NCBI GenBank assembly: GCA_963781345.1
Contig: CAWAFQ010000013.1
Span: 186,001 to 250,000 of the forward strand
Direction of reading: 5' to 3'
DNA from: JBBRHQ01 sp963781345
GTDB taxonomy: Bacteria; Actinomycetota; Thermoleophilia; Solirubrobacterales; 70-9
Length of the DNA stretch: 64,000 nt
Part shown: positions 51,655 through 59,505 of the stretch, piece by piece
Numbering within the stretch: the first letter of the stretch is position 1
How the letters are laid out: the number at the start of each line of letters is the position of its first letter
Translations under genes and position numbers: made by a program
Notes under the pieces: model-generated
Databases searched by the model: none
What the model was told of the DNA's origin: nothing
What the model saw: only the letters and a program-made list of their open reading frames with translations

Positions 51655-52058
51655 GACGCCGCCACGATCGACCCGACCCCGGGGCGCGGGCGGTCACCCT
51701 CGCCGTCGCCGCGGGGCGGACCGCAATCGGAGTCGGGGCGATGTTCGCGACCCGCCCGGCACTGCGCGCGCTCGGTTTTCCCGAGACCGACCCATCGGGG
51801 CGGGCGCTTGCGAAGCTGGCCGGAGGCCGTGACATCGCCCTCGGGGGCCTCGCGATCGCCGCCCGCGACGAGCGCGAGGCGCTGCTTAGGGCGTGCATCG
51901 CGGGCGCGGCGGTGGACGCCGGAGACGCGCTCTCCTTCGGCCTCGCCACGGCCCGCGGCGAGGACCTCAATCGCGCCGGAGTGCTCGGGGCCCTCTCCGC
52001 AGCCGCCGCCGCGGGCGCCGGAGCCTGGGCCGCGAGCCGACTCAGCAACCAGACCTAG
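51651..52058 (+). CDS. Small membrane protein inserted between hspR and clpB
   Basis: 135 residues rich in Ala/Gly, with hydrophobic stretches around TLAVAAGRTAIGVGAMF, DIALGGLAIAA, CIAGAAVDAGDALSFGLA and VLGALSAAAAAGAGAWAASR. It resembles small DUF4267-type membrane proteins, but the match is by appearance only. The start overlaps the hspR stop (ATGA), and clpB starts 13 bp after its stop, so it is cotranscribed with the chaperones. A role in heat stress is possible but unproven. Confidence 0.6.
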   Translation: MRRRHDRPDPGARAVTLAVAAGRTAIGVGAMFATRPALRALGFPETDPSGRALAKLAGGRDIALGGLAIAARDEREALLRACIAGAAVDAGDALSFGLATARGEDLNRAGVLGALSAAAAAGAGAWAASRLSNQT

Positions 52059-52071
52059 ACCCGAGGATGCC

Positions 52072-54642
52072 ATGCAACCCGATCGCTTCACCATCAAGTC
52101 CCAGGAGGCAGTGGCCTCCGCCCAGAGGATCGCCTCGGAGAATCACAACACCGAGGTCGCTCCCGCCCACCTCCTCGTCGCCCTGATCGAGCAGACCGAC
52201 GGGATGGTGACGCCGGTGCTGCGCAAGCTCGGCGCCGACGTCCCGGCCGTCCTCGGCCGCGCCTCCGATGCCGCCGCGCAACTGCCGAAGCTGAGCGGTG
52301 AGGCCGAGCCGGAGGTTCGTCCCTCCTCGGCGCTGGTCAAGAGTCTGCAGAGAGCCGAGAAGGAGATGGCGGCGCTCGGCGACTCCTACATATCGACGGA
52401 GCACATCCTGCTGGCGTTGGCCGAGAAGGCCTCGGGCGTCGCCGACATCCTCCCCGACCGCGACTCCCTGATGAAGGCGATCGCCGAGGTCCGCGGCCCG
52501 CACCGGGTGACCTCGCCCAGCCCCGAGGAGACGGTCCAGGCGCTGGAGAAGTTCGGTCGCGACCTCACCGAGGACGCCGAGAAGGGCAAGCTCGACCCGG
52601 TGATCGGGCGCGATGAGGAGATCCGCCGGGTGATCCAGGTGCTCTCGCGCAGGACCAAGAACAACCCGGTCCTAATCGGCGACCCCGGGGTCGGCAAGAC
52701 CGCGATCGTCGAGGGGCTGGCACAGCGGATCGTCTCCGGAGACATCCCCGAGAGCCTTCGCGACCGCCGCGTGATCGCACTCGACATCGGCGCCCTGCTC
52801 GCCGGCTCCAAGTACCGGGGCGAGTTCGAGGAGCGGCTGAAGGCCGTGCTCAGCGAGGTCCAAGACGCCGAGGGCCAGATTGTCCTCTTCCTCGACGAGC
52901 TGCACACGATCGTCGGGGCGGGGGCAGCCGAGGGCGCCGTCGACGCCGCCAACCTGCTGAAGCCGATGCTCGCCCGCGGCGAGCTGCGGGCGGTCGGTGC
53001 GACCACCCTCGACGAGTACCGAAAGCACATCGAAAAGGACGCGGCGCTGGAGCGGCGCTTCCAGCCGGTCCTGGTCGGCGAGCCCGACGTTCCCGACACG
53101 ATCGCGATCCTGCGCGGGCTGAAGGAGCGCTACGAGATCCACCACGGCGTCCGCATCGCCGACTCGGCGATCGTCGCCGCGGCCACCCTCTCGGAACGCT
53201 ACATAGCCGACCGCTTCCTCCCCGACAAGGCGATCGACCTGATCGACGAGTCCGCCTCGCGGCTGAAGATCGAGATCGACTCGATGCCGACCGAGATCGA
53301 CGAGGTCGAGCGGCGGATCCAGCAGCTCGAGATCGAGCGCGAGGCGCTGAAGAAGGAGCGCGATGACGCTTCCGTCGCCCGCCGCGAGGCGATCGAGACG
53401 GAGCTTGCCGAGCTGCGCGAGCGCTCGGGAGAGATGAAGGCGCGCTGGCAGAACGAGAAGGGCGCGATCGAGGCGATCAAGGAGGGGAAGGCACGGCTCG
53501 AGGAGGCACACCGCGAGGCCGAGCGGGCCGAGCGCGACGCCGACCTCGAGGGCGCCGCCAAGCTTCGCTACGGCGAGATCCCCGAGCTGGAGAAGACCGT
53601 CGCCGAGAGCGAGGCGCGGCTCTCGGAGCTGCACTCCGAGGGCGGAACGATGCTGACCGAAGAGGTCACCGACGAGGATGTCGCCCAGGTCGTCGCCAAG
53701 TGGACCGGCATTCCGGTGTCGCGCCTGATGGAAGGCGAGGTCGAGAAGCTGATCCAGATGGAGGCGCGCCTGCACGAGCGGGTGATCGGCCAGGACGAGG
53801 CGGTCGAGGCGGTCGCGAACTCGCTGCGGCGCTCGCGCGCCGGGCTCGCCGATCCCAACCGGCCGATCGGCAGCTTCCTCTTCCTCGGCCCGACCGGGGT
53901 CGGCAAGACCGAGTTGGCGAAGACGCTGGCCGAGTTCATGTTCGACTCCGAGCAGGCGATCGTTCGCCTCGACATGTCCGAGTACATGGAGAAGCACACG
54001 GTCTCGCGCCTGATCGGGGCACCGCCCGGCTACGTCGGCTACGAGGAGGGCGGGCAGCTGACCGAGGCGGTGCGCCGCAGGCCCTACGCGGTCGTCCTCC
54101 TCGACGAGATCGAGAAGGCCCACCCCGACGTCTTCAACACGCTGCTGCAGCTGATGGACGACGGCCGCCTCACCGACGGCCAGGGACGAACCGTCAGCTT
54201 CACCAACACGGTCCTGATCATGACCTCCAACGTCGGCTCGGACCGGATCGCCGGAGACGTCGTCGACGAGCAGATCCGCGAGCAGATCGAGGAGGTCCTG
54301 GCGACCACCTTCAAGCCGGAGTTCCTCAACCGCATCGACGACACCGTCATCTTCCACCGGCTATCGAAGGAAGACATCGGTCGGATCGTCGAGCTTCAGG
54401 TCGACCAGCTCGTAGGTCGCGTGCGAGAGCGCGGAATCGAGATCGAGCTGAGCGAGAACGCGCGCACCCTTCTCGGCAACCTCGGCTACGACCCGACCTA
54501 CGGCGCGCGGCCGCTGAAGCGAGTGGTGCAGCGTCAGCTGATCGACAAGCTCGCCCTGAAGATTCTCGAGGGCGAGTTCTCCGAGGGCGACACGATCAGG
54601 GTCGACGCCGGCGACGGCGAGCTCATCTTCGAGAAAACCTGA
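52072..54642 (+). CDS. clpB: ATP-dependent disaggregase ClpB
   Basis: 856 residues. The N-domain is followed by AAA-1 with GDPGVGKTAIVEGLAQRIV (Walker A near residue 203) and LFLDELHTIVGAGAAEGAVD. The middle coiled-coil (about 400-520, e.g. RIQQLEIEREALKKERDD) marks ClpB rather than ClpA/C. AAA-2 has FLFLGPTGVGKTELAKTLAE (near residue 606), RLDMSEYMEKHTVSRLIGAP and VLLDEIEKAHPDVFNTLLQL. It works with DnaK/DnaJ/GrpE to rescue aggregated proteins. ATG 52072 (MQPDRFTIKSQEAV) fits the family start. Confidence 0.97.
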   Translation: MQPDRFTIKSQEAVASAQRIASENHNTEVAPAHLLVALIEQTDGMVTPVLRKLGADVPAVLGRASDAAAQLPKLSGEAEPEVRPSSALVKSLQRAEKEMAALGDSYISTEHILLALAEKASGVADILPDRDSLMKAIAEVRGPHRVTSPSPEETVQALEKFGRDLTEDAEKGKLDPVIGRDEEIRRVIQVLSRRTKNNPVLIGDPGVGKTAIVEGLAQRIVSGDIPESLRDRRVIALDIGALLAGSKYRGEFEERLKAVLSEVQDAEGQIVLFLDELHTIVGAGAAEGAVDAANLLKPMLARGELRAVGATTLDEYRKHIEKDAALERRFQPVLVGEPDVPDTIAILRGLKERYEIHHGVRIADSAIVAAATLSERYIADRFLPDKAIDLIDESASRLKIEIDSMPTEIDEVERRIQQLEIEREALKKERDDASVARREAIETELAELRERSGEMKARWQNEKGAIEAIKEGKARLEEAHREAERAERDADLEGAAKLRYGEIPELEKTVAESEARLSELHSEGGTMLTEEVTDEDVAQVVAKWTGIPVSRLMEGEVEKLIQMEARLHERVIGQDEAVEAVANSLRRSRAGLADPNRPIGSFLFLGPTGVGKTELAKTLAEFMFDSEQAIVRLDMSEYMEKHTVSRLIGAPPGYVGYEEGGQLTEAVRRRPYAVVLLDEIEKAHPDVFNTLLQLMDDGRLTDGQGRTVSFTNTVLIMTSNVGSDRIAGDVVDEQIREQIEEVLATTFKPEFLNRIDDTVIFHRLSKEDIGRIVELQVDQLVGRVRERGIEIELSENARTLLGNLGYDPTYGARPLKRVVQRQLIDKLALKILEGEFSEGDTIRVDAGDGELIFEKT

Positions 54643-54648
54643 GCTCAG

Positions 54649-54685
54649 GTCACGAAATCGTCACCATTACGTCACCATAGGTCAG
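54649..54685 (+). promoter_or_regulatory. Helically phased GTCAC direct repeats upstream of a cell-wall operon
   Basis: GTCAC occurs at 54649-54653, 54660-54664 and 54671-54675, and the related GTCAG at 54681-54685, i.e. every 10-11 bp in one orientation. Direct repeats of this pentamer with N6 spacers resemble published actinobacterial MtrA sites (GTAAC-type, 11-bp period) at cell-wall hydrolase promoters. The next genes downstream encode a membrane protein and a lytic transglycosylase. Binding by MtrA is inference, and no mtrA gene is in the window. Confidence 0.5.
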
Positions 54686-54782
54686 GCACGATTGGGCGAG
54701 GGACCCTCTTTTCCGGCAATCACCAAGATTCTCTCAATTCAAGAGTGCGCGGGCAGGCACCGACATAACCTAGGGCGAATAG

Positions 54783-55724
54783 GTGATCTCGCCTGATTTC
54801 GAGCACCCGAACATGAACTTCACGCAAAGCGGACAAAACGACGACCGACCGACCGAGCTTCCCGCCCCCAAGCAGTGGCGGCGGGCAAGCGTCGTGCGCC
54901 GTGCCGCCTGGGCTTTCCAGGAAAAGGTGATCTGGCGGACCACGGACGGCACGAGGGCCGCGGCCGACCGGGCCAAGTGGCCGGTGGAGAGCGCCGGCTG
55001 GGGTCTGCGGACGCGGATCGCGTGGCCGCTGAAGGACTCCTTCGGCAGGCGCGGGCCGATCGGCCGCACGGCGATGGCGGGAGGCGCGGTCGCCCTGCTG
55101 GCCGGAGTCGGGGTCGCCGGTGCCCTCGTCGCCAACGGTGGCCGCAGCTCCGAACCCGCCCCGGCACCGGTCGCGGTGACCGTGCCCCCGCCGGTGCAGA
55201 GAGTTGTGGCTCCAAAGGCCGCCCGGCCCGTCGCCGATACCCGTGTGCTCAAGGGCGCGGCTCCGACCTTCGGTCCCGAGGGCGATGCCGCCAAGTCGGG
55301 AGCAGGCGCGGCCGGCGCCGCGCCTGCTGACTCGGCCGCTCAAGCCAACGCAAAGACCACCAAGGCCACCAAGGCTGCGGCCCACGGCCCGGACTCGGTC
55401 GGCCCGGAGCCGCTGAAGGTGGCCCACCGCTTCGCCGACGCCTTCGTCTCCTACGAGGTCGGCAAGGCCGACCCGGTGGTGCGCAGGGTCTTCCGCAAGA
55501 CGGCGACCCAGCCGCTTGCGAAGTCGCTGGCGAAGCGCCCGCCGCGCCAGCCGGCCACGGTCAAGGTGCCCCGCGCCCGCGTCCTCAACGTCGTCTCGGG
55601 CCCGCGCAAGGGCGCCTCTGTCTCGGTCAGCGTCTCGCTGCTGCGGGTCGGCGCCACCAGTGAGCTGAGGCTGCAGCTGCAACAGGTCCAGCGCAGGTGG
55701 CTGGTGAGCGACGTGAGGGGCTGA
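54783..55724 (+). CDS. Single-span membrane protein preceding the lytic transglycosylase, unknown family
   Basis: 313 residues. A basic cytoplasmic part of about 100 residues (KQWRRASVVRRAAWAFQEKV) leads to one span (AMAGGAVALLAGVGVAGALV). A Pro/Ala-rich linker and an extracellular C-terminal domain follow (LKVAHRFADAFVSYEVGKAD ... VSVSVSLLRVGATSELRLQL, QRRWLVSDVRG). The end resembles NTF2-like or conjugal-transfer TcpC-type accessory domains, but I do not recognise the family with confidence. GTG 54783 or ATG 54813 may be the start. Its stop overlaps the next start (TGATG). Confidence 0.6.
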   Translation: MISPDFEHPNMNFTQSGQNDDRPTELPAPKQWRRASVVRRAAWAFQEKVIWRTTDGTRAAADRAKWPVESAGWGLRTRIAWPLKDSFGRRGPIGRTAMAGGAVALLAGVGVAGALVANGGRSSEPAPAPVAVTVPPPVQRVVAPKAARPVADTRVLKGAAPTFGPEGDAAKSGAGAAGAAPADSAAQANAKTTKATKAAAHGPDSVGPEPLKVAHRFADAFVSYEVGKADPVVRRVFRKTATQPLAKSLAKRPPRQPATVKVPRARVLNVVSGPRKGASVSVSVSLLRVGATSELRLQLQQVQRRWLVSDVRG

Positions 55725-57397
55725 TGCGGCGGCTTCGCACAGCGATCGGAGCGGCGGCCGTAGTCGCGGTTCTCGCCGCCCAGAGCGCCCCCGCCCAGTC
55801 TCCGGCCACCCCCGAGGCGGGCGCCACCGCCGTGGGACCGACCGGGGCGACGGGATCCACCGGCGCCGGTGGCGAACTCTCCACGGGGACCCTGCAACAG
55901 GGGCCCTCTATCGTCGCCCCCGCACCGCCGCCGAAGTCAGCGCCCAAGTCCGGCGGTGGCTCCGTGAAGGCGCCGGAGAACGACGCCGGAACACAGGGCC
56001 AGACCAACAGCCAGGCGCCGTCAGGGTCCGACGGCGGAGCCAGCGATCCCGGCGCCAACCCCTTCCCGCTGACGGTCCCGGCGCCGTCCTACGGCGTCCC
56101 CGGCGCCGCCAGCGGCTCCTGTTTGAGCACCTCCCCCCCGCCCGGCCTGCTGCCGATCTACCAGCGCGCCGCCGAGGCATACGGCCTCGGACCCCAGGGT
56201 CCGAGCGTGCTCGCGGCGATCAACCAGATCGAGACCAACTTCGGTGAGCTCAACAACGTCACCTCCTCGGCAGGAGCGATCGGCTGGATGCAGTTCATGC
56301 CCTCCACCTGGGCCAGCTATGGGGTCGACGCCAACGGCGACGGGCGCAAGGACCCCTACGACCCCGAGGACGCGATCTTCGCCGCGGCCAGCTACCTGAA
56401 GGCCTCGGGAATGCCCGCCGACACGGCCGGGGCGATCTACTCCTATAACCACGCCGACTGGTACGTCTCCGAGGTCCTCGCCAACGCCGGCTGCTTCGGC
56501 TCGCTCGAGAGCGGATCATTCACCCTCGAGCCCAAGGTCCAGGTCCTCACCTGCAGTCCCGACAAGCAGTGGGACAAGCGGATCCCCGCGGACTACCTCA
56601 AGGCCTTCGAGAGTGCCGCCGGCCGCTACAACCTCGGGCGCCGCGGCGTCTGGGCGCTGGCCGGGGTCGCCAGGCTCGAGTCCAGCTTCGGCCGCTCGAT
56701 GAGCAAGGCCCAGCTCCGCCGCACCGGAGCGCTCGGCCTCGACAGGAGCGAGTGGCGCAGGTTCGGGGTCGACGGCAACGGCGACGGCCTCGTCCGCCAC
56801 TCGGAGATCGCCGATTCGGCTGCGACCCTGGCGCGGATCGCCTGGTCCCGCGGCGGCCTCGAGGCCGGCATCTTCAGCCACAACCAGGCCCACTGGTACG
56901 TCGAGGCGGTCCTCAACGAGGGGGACCAGATGGCGGGCAGCTGCGATGTCAGCACCGTTCCCTGGCAGATCCAGTTCCCCGCCGTGACCTCGAGCGCGAT
57001 CAACTGGAACAACCTCACCCTCTCCAACAGCCTCGAGAAGCGCGACCTCGACACCGGCGCGATCGACCCCCGGATCGTCGGGCTGATCGGCGCGATCACC
57101 CAGAGCCACTCGATCACGCTATCGGCACTGCGCTCGGATCACTCGATGTACGCGTCGAGCGGCAACGTCTCCAACCATTTCTACGGACGGGCGATGGACA
57201 TCGCCGTCGTTGACGGTGTCCCGTGCACCAACGTCTCTCCCGATGCTCCCTGCGGGCGTCTCGGCGAAACCCTCGCTCACCTGAGCGGCATCTCGCATCC
57301 CACCGAGCTGATCTACTGCTACGACCTCGACGGTCCGGGACCGGCGTGGGCCCAGGCCGATCACTGCGATCACGTCCACGCCGGCTTCGACGCCTGA
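55724..57397 (+). CDS. Secreted three-domain lytic transglycosylase with degenerate second copy and M15-like C-terminal domain
   Basis: 557 residues with a signal peptide (AIGAAAVVAVLAAQSAPAQS) and a Pro/Gly-rich spacer. Domain 1 (about 135-265) is an MltB/SLT-type lysozyme fold: NQIETNFGELNNVTSSAGAI with the catalytic Glu, GWMQFMPSTWASYGVDANGD and YNHADWYVSEVLANA. Domain 2 (about 300-405) repeats the pattern, GVARLESSFGRSMSKAQLRR and NQAHWYVEAVLNEGD, but is diverged. Domain 3 (about 440-557) looks like an M15/VanY-type carboxypeptidase fold: NVSNHFYGRAMDIAVVDG and QADHCDHVHAGFDA carry the His/Asp zinc set. It would cut glycan strands and perhaps peptides of peptidoglycan. Confidence 0.78.
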   Translation: MRRLRTAIGAAAVVAVLAAQSAPAQSPATPEAGATAVGPTGATGSTGAGGELSTGTLQQGPSIVAPAPPPKSAPKSGGGSVKAPENDAGTQGQTNSQAPSGSDGGASDPGANPFPLTVPAPSYGVPGAASGSCLSTSPPPGLLPIYQRAAEAYGLGPQGPSVLAAINQIETNFGELNNVTSSAGAIGWMQFMPSTWASYGVDANGDGRKDPYDPEDAIFAAASYLKASGMPADTAGAIYSYNHADWYVSEVLANAGCFGSLESGSFTLEPKVQVLTCSPDKQWDKRIPADYLKAFESAAGRYNLGRRGVWALAGVARLESSFGRSMSKAQLRRTGALGLDRSEWRRFGVDGNGDGLVRHSEIADSAATLARIAWSRGGLEAGIFSHNQAHWYVEAVLNEGDQMAGSCDVSTVPWQIQFPAVTSSAINWNNLTLSNSLEKRDLDTGAIDPRIVGLIGAITQSHSITLSALRSDHSMYASSGNVSNHFYGRAMDIAVVDGVPCTNVSPDAPCGRLGETLAHLSGISHPTELIYCYDLDGPGPAWAQADHCDHVHAGFDA

Positions 57398-57872
57398 GCT
57401 GCTCGAGCGCTCCCAGCGGCTGCCGCAGCCGCCGCAGGAGGCCTTCGAGTTCTTCGCTGACGCCCGCAACCTCGAGGCGATAACCCCGCCCTGGCTCCAC
57501 TTCAGGGTCCTCACAGAGGATCCGATCGAGATCGGCCCGGGGACGCTGATCGACTACCGGCTGCGCTTGCACCGGATTCCCGTGCGCTGGCGCACCGAGA
57601 TCCGCGACTGGGAGCCGGGGGTGCGCTTCCGCGATGTCCAGATCCGCGGCCCCTATGCGCTCTGGGACCACACCCACACCTTCGGGCCCGACGGCTCCGG
57701 CGGGACGCTGATGCGCGACCGCGTCCTCTACCAGGCGCCGCTGGGAGCGCTGGGGCGGCTGGCGCAGCGTCTCTTCGTCCGCCGCGACGTCGAGCGGATC
57801 TTCGACTACCGGGCGGCCGAGATCGAGCGCATCAGCGCGGCTGGGGGCTGGCCGCGCCGCTCACCCGGGTGA
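57390..57872 (+). CDS. SRPBCC (START/Bet v 1 fold) family protein with non-standard start
   Basis: About 160 residues. The sequence TPELLERSQRLPQPPQEAFE, FFADARNLEAITPPWLHFRV and IPVRWRTEIRDWEPGVRFRD, ending FVRRDVERIFDYRAAEIERI, matches the SRPBCC ligase/cell-division-inhibitor-like group. Homology runs up to the overlap with the transglycosylase gene, where the frame holds no ATG, GTG or TTG before codon 60 (TTG 57567). Possible starts are ACG 57390 or CTG 57399. The gene therefore uses a rare start or has a hidden frameshift at its 5' end. Its 3' end overlaps the convergent gene by 41 bp. Confidence 0.65.
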   Translation, partial: TPELLERSQRLPQPPQEAFEFFADARNLEAITPPWLHFRVLTEDPIEIGPGTLIDYRLRLHRIPVRWRTEIRDWEPGVRFRDVQIRGPYALWDHTHTFGPDGSGGTLMRDRVLYQAPLGALGRLAQRLFVRRDVERIFDYRAAEIERISAAGGWPRRSPG

Positions 57873-58476
57873 GCGGGATCCGCAGGCGGCGCTGGAGCTC
57901 TTCGGCAGCCCGGGACCCGGCGCGATCGTGGCCGGGATCGCCAGTGACGACGACCACCCCGGTTGCCGGGAACGAGCGCAGGGTGTCCTCGGCGGCCTGG
58001 AGCACGTCGGCGTCGCCGACCCTGCCGCTGGCGTCGACGCCGGCGGCGGCCAGCGCCGCAACCGCGTGAACGAGGCGGACCTGGGCCTCGTCGCGTGCCG
58101 GCTCGACATCGGAGAGCCACTGCGAAAGGGCGTTGCCTCGCGCCGCCGAGACCACCAGGACCTCGGCCCGGCGGGCGGCTTCGATCCCCCCAGCCGCGGC
58201 CAGGACCTGATCGACGGCTCCGGGCTGATCCAGTTCCTCGCCCAGGACCAGCAGCAACCGGGTCCGCTCGTCCGTTGCGCTGGCGACCTCTATCGGGACG
58301 TCGGGCTTCTGCATCGAGGCGACCAGGACGATGACGAGCGCACAGAACTCGCCGGCTGCGACGCCGAGGCCGGGACCCCCGATCAGCATCCCGGCCGCCC
58401 CGGGAATGACCAGGCCGACGACGATCAACGGCAGCATCCAGGCCTTTATCGCTCTCCCGCGCATGGTTCGGATCAC
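57832..58476 (-). CDS. Membrane protein with Usp-like domain
   Basis: 214 residues. Two hydrophobic spans (AWMLPLIVVGLVIPGAAGML and GLGVAAGEFCALVIVLVASM) are followed by a soluble alpha/beta domain: TRLLLVLGEELDQPGAVDQV, RRAEVLVVSAARGNALSQWL and SFPATGVVVVTGDPGHDRAG, RIPLTRVSG. The pattern is that of a universal-stress-like or HAD-like sensor, comparable with the protein at 9.66 kb. Start GTG 58476 or ATG 58464; the longer frame to 58806 is not supported. It is convergent and overlapping with the SRPBCC gene. Function unknown. Confidence 0.55.
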   Translation of the reverse strand: MIRTMRGRAIKAWMLPLIVVGLVIPGAAGMLIGGPGLGVAAGEFCALVIVLVASMQKPDVPIEVASATDERTRLLLVLGEELDQPGAVDQVLAAAGGIEAARRAEVLVVSAARGNALSQWLSDVEPARDEAQVRLVHAVAALAAAGVDASGRVGDADVLQAAEDTLRSFPATGVVVVTGDPGHDRAGSRAAEELQRRLRIPLTRVSGAASPQPR

Positions 58477-58512
58477 GACGTCAAATTTACTCCGCCGCTC
58501 TAATCTGGGCGA

Positions 58513-59156
58513 GTGGGCCGGATCTACGACGCGACCTGGGGCCGGGTGTTCGCCGCCGTCTACGACCGCGGGCTGAAGGCCAGCGAGGAGGCGGGGTTGA
58601 GGGAGATCAGGCGAGACCTGCTGCGGGAGGCGTCGGGGCGGACGATCGACCTCGGCGCGGGGACCGGCGTCAACATCGACCTCTTCGGGCCCGATGTGGA
58701 CGAGCTGGTGCTGGCGGAGCCAGACCCGCACATGGCCCGCCGGCTGCGGCGGCGGCTGGCCGAGTCGGGCAGGGCCGCCGAGGTCGTCGAGGCTGGAGCC
58801 GAGCACCTGCCCTTTGCCGATGCGAGCTTCGACACCGCGGTCTTCACCCTCGTTCTGTGCACGGTGCCGGACCCCGGCGCGGCGCTGGCAGAGGCGGCGC
58901 GGATCCTGCGGCCCGGGGAAGGATGCTCTTCCTCGAGCACGTCCGCTCCGACGATTCCAGGCGGGCCCGCTGGCAGGACCGCCTCGAGCGGCCCTGGCGC
59001 TACCTCGGCAACGGGTGCCACTGCAACCGCGACACGGTCGCGACGATCGAGGCCTCGCCGCTGCAACTCGAGCGGGTCGAGCCGGGGCGCCTGCCCAAGG
59101 CCGTCGCGATCGTCAGACCGATGGCCCGCGGCACGGCCTTGCGCCCACTCGCATAA
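58513..59156 (+). CDS. Class I SAM-dependent methyltransferase (one frameshift)
   Basis: About 214 residues. SAM-binding motif I is RTIDLGAGTGVNIDLFG, motif II EPDPHMARRLRRRL, then AGAEHLPFADASFDTAVFTL and LRPGE, as in the UbiE/COQ5-like Methyltransf_11 group. Near 58918, in a run of G and A, the frame shifts and resumes with MLFLEHVRSDDSRRARWQDR, then WRYLGNGCHCNRDT. This last stretch is known from methyltransferases close to thiol and phosphatidylethanolamine types. Start GTG 58513. The gene is intact apart from the shift, probably a sequence error. Confidence 0.78.
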
Positions 59157-59204
59157 CGTGAAAGAAAGAGGACCAAGAACCGCTAGCCCCGATGGAGGAT
59201 CGCC

Positions 59205-59486
59205 ATGCCCACATATGTGATGCTGACCAACCTGACCGCCGACGGCGTCAAGACCCTGAAGAACAATCCGGCGAGGGTCGGTGAGGTGAACAAGGAAGTC
59301 GAACAGATCGGTGCCAAGGTCGTCGCCCAGTACGCGACCCTCGGCCAGTACGACTTCGTCACGATCGTCGAGGCGCCCGACGACAAGACGATGGCCAAGG
59401 TCTCGGTCGAGCTCGGCTCGCGCGGAACGATGACCAGCCAGACGATGGCGGCGATGCCGGCGGAGGACTTCGCGGGCTCGCTCTAG
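59205..59486 (+). CDS. GYD-domain protein
   Basis: 93 residues: MPTYVMLTNLTADGVKTLKN, EVEQIGAKVVAQYATLGQYD with the GQYD variant of the GYD motif, then FVTIVEAPDDKTMAKVSVEL. The fold is a ferredoxin-like dimeric alpha/beta barrel. The family often lies near purine genes, as here before purD, but its function is not established. A GGAGG site sits 7 nt before ATG 59205. Confidence 0.85.
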   Translation: MPTYVMLTNLTADGVKTLKNNPARVGEVNKEVEQIGAKVVAQYATLGQYDFVTIVEAPDDKTMAKVSVELGSRGTMTSQTMAAMPAEDFAGSL

Positions 59487-59505
59487 CGGCTCTCGGAGAT
59501 ACCAG

